Position numbers and translations under genes: made by a program. Shown in pieces: positions 7,215 to 8,695 of a stretch of 8,695 bases of DNA. Source of the stretch: an uncultured Dyadobacter sp. GTDB taxonomy: Bacteria > Bacteroidota > Bacteroidia > Cytophagales > Spirosomataceae. The number at the start of each line of letters is the position of its first letter. Positions within the stretch are counted from its first letter, which is position 1. The notes beneath the pieces are model-generated. The model was not told the DNA's origin, did not search any database, and saw only the letters and a list, made by a program, of their open reading frames with translations. The stretch spans positions 1 to 8,695 of the forward strand of contig CAMLNK010000119.1 of NCBI GenBank assembly GCA_946481035.1, written 5' to 3'.

Positions 7215-7319
7215 GGTGGTTGTTCTTTTTGGGATGAAAACGGATCGCTAATCCGCACCGGAGAAAAGCGAGGTTGCCAATGTAAAAATAGCTGAGCGAC
7301 AACAGCGGGGAAAGGGTTA

Positions 7320-7487
7320 TTAGCGACGGATTTGATGTGCAATCGGGACAAAATAGCCGCTGTAAATAGACCAAAGGTCGCCGATCCATTCATCAGGGCT
7401 GGTTTGAGAAAGTAAATCCTGAACTAACTGGCCGTAATGCACCAGGCGTGACGAATCCGGGGATTCGTTGGTGATAGGTGTGTACAT
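7320..7487 (-). CDS. Small protein of 55 residues, unknown function
   Basis: An ATG at 7485-7487 opens a frame of 55 codons ending in TAA at 7320-7322. The composition looks genuinely protein-like: an N-terminal polar part, then an amphipathic stretch at about 15-29 (L-V-x-Y-G-Q-L-V-Q-D-L-L) and an aromatic segment at about 33-50 (E-W-I-G-D-L-W-S-I-Y-S-G-Y-F), with a basic end H-Q-I-R-R. There is no signal peptide and no recognised family. It follows the structured element at 7512-7587 and precedes the pentapeptide gene on the same strand, so the two may be cotranscribed. The start has no Shine-Dalgarno sequence, which is normal for Bacteroidota. It is short, so chance remains possible, but the absence of competing frames and the position support a real gene. 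Confidence 0.55.
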   Translation of the reverse strand: MYTPITNESPDSSRLVHYGQLVQDLLSQTSPDEWIGDLWSIYSGYFVPIAHQIRR

Positions 7488-7511
7488 CGTAATTAAAAGG
7501 ATTGAGGTGGA

Positions 7512-7587
7512 GCCCTGTCTAAGGTGTCCTTACGCTCACGATGTGTGCGTCCGGGGGACTTTCGCCGCACCCGCACCATAACAGGGC
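7512..7587 (-). other. GC-rich inverted-repeat element, possible structured 5' leader RNA
   Basis: GCCCTGT (7512-7518) and ACAGGGC (7581-7587) form a closing helix around 62 bases. Inside are TAAGG-TGT-CCTTA (7520-7532) and CGC-T-CAC-GAT-GTG-T-GCG (7533-7549). An alternative helix, GTGCG (7545-7549) with CGCAC (7566-7570), competes with the second of these. AT-rich DNA lies on both sides. It sits 25 bp upstream of the small gene start and downstream of a -7 box at 7650-7657, so it would be transcribed as a leader. It matches no riboswitch or tRNA family I recognise; a REP-like palindromic element is the main alternative. Confidence 0.45.
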
Positions 7588-7649
7588 AAATCTTCTAAGC
7601 TTTTTCATATTACATCGGATTAAAAGGAATCTAAGATTTTGGACGAATA

Positions 7650-7657
7650 CAAAACTA
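7650..7657 (-). promoter_or_regulatory. Exact Bacteroidota -7 box (TAGTTTTG)
   Basis: Read on the minus strand, TAGTTTTG matches TAnnTTTG at all fixed positions. A TTTG lies 15 bases upstream, slightly closer than the usual -33 distance. Transcription from here would produce a leader of about 155 bases carrying the 7512-7587 element before the small gene. Confidence 0.45.
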
Positions 7658-7703
7658 TGGAGCAGGACTTTCCAAAGCGTTTAATTCGATGTTTGAAGTG
7701 CAG

Positions 7704-7740
7704 CTAAAAACTTCCAAACGGCTTATAATCCAGTTTTTAG
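7704..7740 (-). terminator. Inverted repeat directly after the HsdR-like gene, candidate terminator
   Basis: CTAAAAACT (7704-7712) and AGTTTTTAG (7732-7740) are perfect 9-base inverted repeats with a 19-base loop, starting 2 bases beyond the stop codon of the nuclease gene. In the direction of that gene the second arm supplies a run of five T. The stem is AT-rich and therefore weak, so confidence is moderate. Confidence 0.45.
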
Positions 7741-7742
7741 GG

Positions 7743-8695
7743 TCACTTTTTAGAGTCCAAATATATTTCAATGGTACTATCCAATTCACTTCCAAACTTA
7801 TAAATGTCATCAATTGTCTGAATCTCGACTTTCGATTCCTTTTTATCTGAATCAAATATCCCAATGTATTTCTTCGAATTGTTGAGGTAGAGGCGGCAAA
7901 GGGGTTTCCTGTTATTGTCATCCAGGAAAATCGCAAAATAAGAGAGTGCATCCCGGTGAGTAATACGGCTGGAAGGTACCTTTTGACGTAATAGTGATCT
8001 TACTATGTAAAACCCTTCTAGCTCTTCCTGGGTCGTAACAATTTCTCGCTCCTCTGCATTCACGCTGCCGGAAAGAACGACTGGTGTTGGTTCTTCTTGA
8101 ATTGGAGAGTCGGGCTTGCTGATAGCCGATTTCAAACGATCGTTAATGGTGTCGTTTATTATGTTGGTGATTGTCCGTTTAACTAAGACACGAAATGCTT
8201 CAAGCACTTTGGAGGTTACGACCGACGGATAGACCTGTCTGGCAAAATATTTCACAAACTCATCGTTGGGCTCATGAAATTCCTGATTTACTAACTGTCG
8301 GATCTCATTGATGTATTTCAGTTCGCTTGCTGATTGATAAATATTGTCTACATCGAAATATGCCTTGTGAAACTCCTTCAGTTGTTCTATTTGCCCGTCC
8401 TTTATTTCTTCAATGTTGAATTCCAAAAATGGCTTTTCGTCCATCTTGTTGGGCTCAACCAAATCGGTGTAGAATCTGAAAATCAATCCATTGGTTAAAA
8501 TCGAGAACTTTGCTTTCGACACATGGAAATAGCGAAGCAGTTGTCCGTCATGAACGTCCAGTTTTTGTTTCCAATGCTTACATTCCACGAGTATAATTGG
8601 AGCACCGTCCCGGAATATTGCATAATCTATTTTTTCACCCTTTTTAATTCCGATATCGCAGATAAATTCCGGAACGACTTCCATTGGATTGAATA
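7743..8695 (-). CDS. HsdR N-terminal-like (type I restriction) nuclease, stand-alone, 5' partial
   Basis: The frame is open through the right edge. The ATG at 8682-8684 is internal: the preceding codons read F-N-P, giving FNPMEVVPEF, a conserved stretch that normally lies some tens of residues into this family. The real start is therefore outside the window. Counted from that Met, the PD-(D/E)xK nuclease core is visible: D20 in K-I-D-Y-A, then E34-C-K36 in L-V-E-C-K-H-W. A helical middle (about 95-190) and a polar linker (190-215) follow. The C-terminal domain (about 220-313) contains R-I-T-H-R-D and D-D-N-N-R-K-P-L-C-R-L, features I associate with stand-alone proteins of this family. No helicase motor is present, unlike a true HsdR of about 1000 residues, and no methylase or specificity gene is in view. 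A DNA-cleaving defence role is inferred. Base composition is AT-rich (8281-8340 has 22 G+C of 60), which suggests transfer. Confidence 0.85.
   Translation of the reverse strand, partial: FNPMEVVPEFICDIGIKKGEKIDYAIFRDGAPIILVECKHWKQKLDVHDGQLLRYFHVSKAKFSILTNGLIFRFYTDLVEPNKMDEKPFLEFNIEEIKDGQIEQLKEFHKAYFDVDNIYQSASELKYINEIRQLVNQEFHEPNDEFVKYFARQVYPSVVTSKVLEAFRVLVKRTITNIINDTINDRLKSAISKPDSPIQEEPTPVVLSGSVNAEEREIVTTQEELEGFYIVRSLLRQKVPSSRITHRDALSYFAIFLDDNNRKPLCRLYLNNSKKYIGIFDSDKKESKVEIQTIDDIYKFGSELDSTIEIYLDSKK

Noticed and set aside
7512..7590. tRNA gene on the minus strand: 7-bp acceptor-like stem, TA after it, about 76 bases, then T-CCA
   Set aside because: The 17 bases before the 3' acceptor arm do not form a T arm and lack TTCRA; they fold instead as TAAGG-ACA-CCTTA. 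No anticodon arm can be placed.
7655..7951. 98-codon minus-strand open frame
   Set aside because: It is out of frame with and overlaps the 3' end of the HsdR-like gene; no protein-like pattern.

Overview
The window looks like chromosome from a Cytophagales-type Bacteroidota (Dyadobacter or a close relative is my guess). The reasons are a large secreted protein ending in a type IX secretion (T9SS) sorting domain, signal peptides that end just before Q, no Shine-Dalgarno sequences before the starts, at least one exact Bacteroidota -7 box (TAnnTTTG), and small outer-membrane beta-barrel proteins. No tool was run. Family names come from motif recognition.

Layout, left to right. (1) 1-1173, minus: the first 391 codons of an outer-membrane barrel-like protein that runs off the left edge. 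(2) 1321-1989, minus: a short FAD/NAD(P)H oxidoreductase of the ferredoxin/flavodoxin reductase type. (3) 2056-2661, minus: a Crp/Fnr-family regulator, probably transcribed together with the reductase. (4) 2662-2805: a divergent intergenic region with two exact copies of TTGTCGTACGACAA and a third, degenerate copy, all spaced exactly 23 bp apart. This is the clearest regulatory signal in the window. (5) 2806-3390, plus: a small exported barrel-like protein on the other side of the operators. (6) 3555-6743, plus: a 1062-residue cell-surface protein with eleven repeats of about 58 residues, a linker domain and a T9SS C-terminal domain. (7) 6823-6870: a long hairpin between convergent genes. (8) 6837-7214, minus: a pentapeptide-repeat protein. 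(9) 7320-7487, minus: a 55-codon small gene. (10) 7512-7587: a compact GC-rich inverted-repeat element, with a TAnnTTTG box at 7650-7657 further upstream, so it may be a structured 5' leader of genes 8-9. (11) 7743-8695, minus: an AT-rich stand-alone nuclease related to the N-terminus of type I restriction HsdR, cut off at its 5' end by the window edge.

How the parts fit together. The regulator, reductase and divergent membrane protein look like one locally controlled module. The operators have the 5-4-5 layout of Fnr-type sites and lie between the two divergent genes, so autoregulation and control of the neighbour are likely, but the signal sensed is unknown. The large repeat protein appears to be a separate surface-adhesin-like unit. 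The small gene and the pentapeptide gene may share one leader. The HsdR-like nuclease differs in base composition and may be a defence gene acquired by transfer. I found no tRNA, rRNA, CRISPR array, transposase or integrase.
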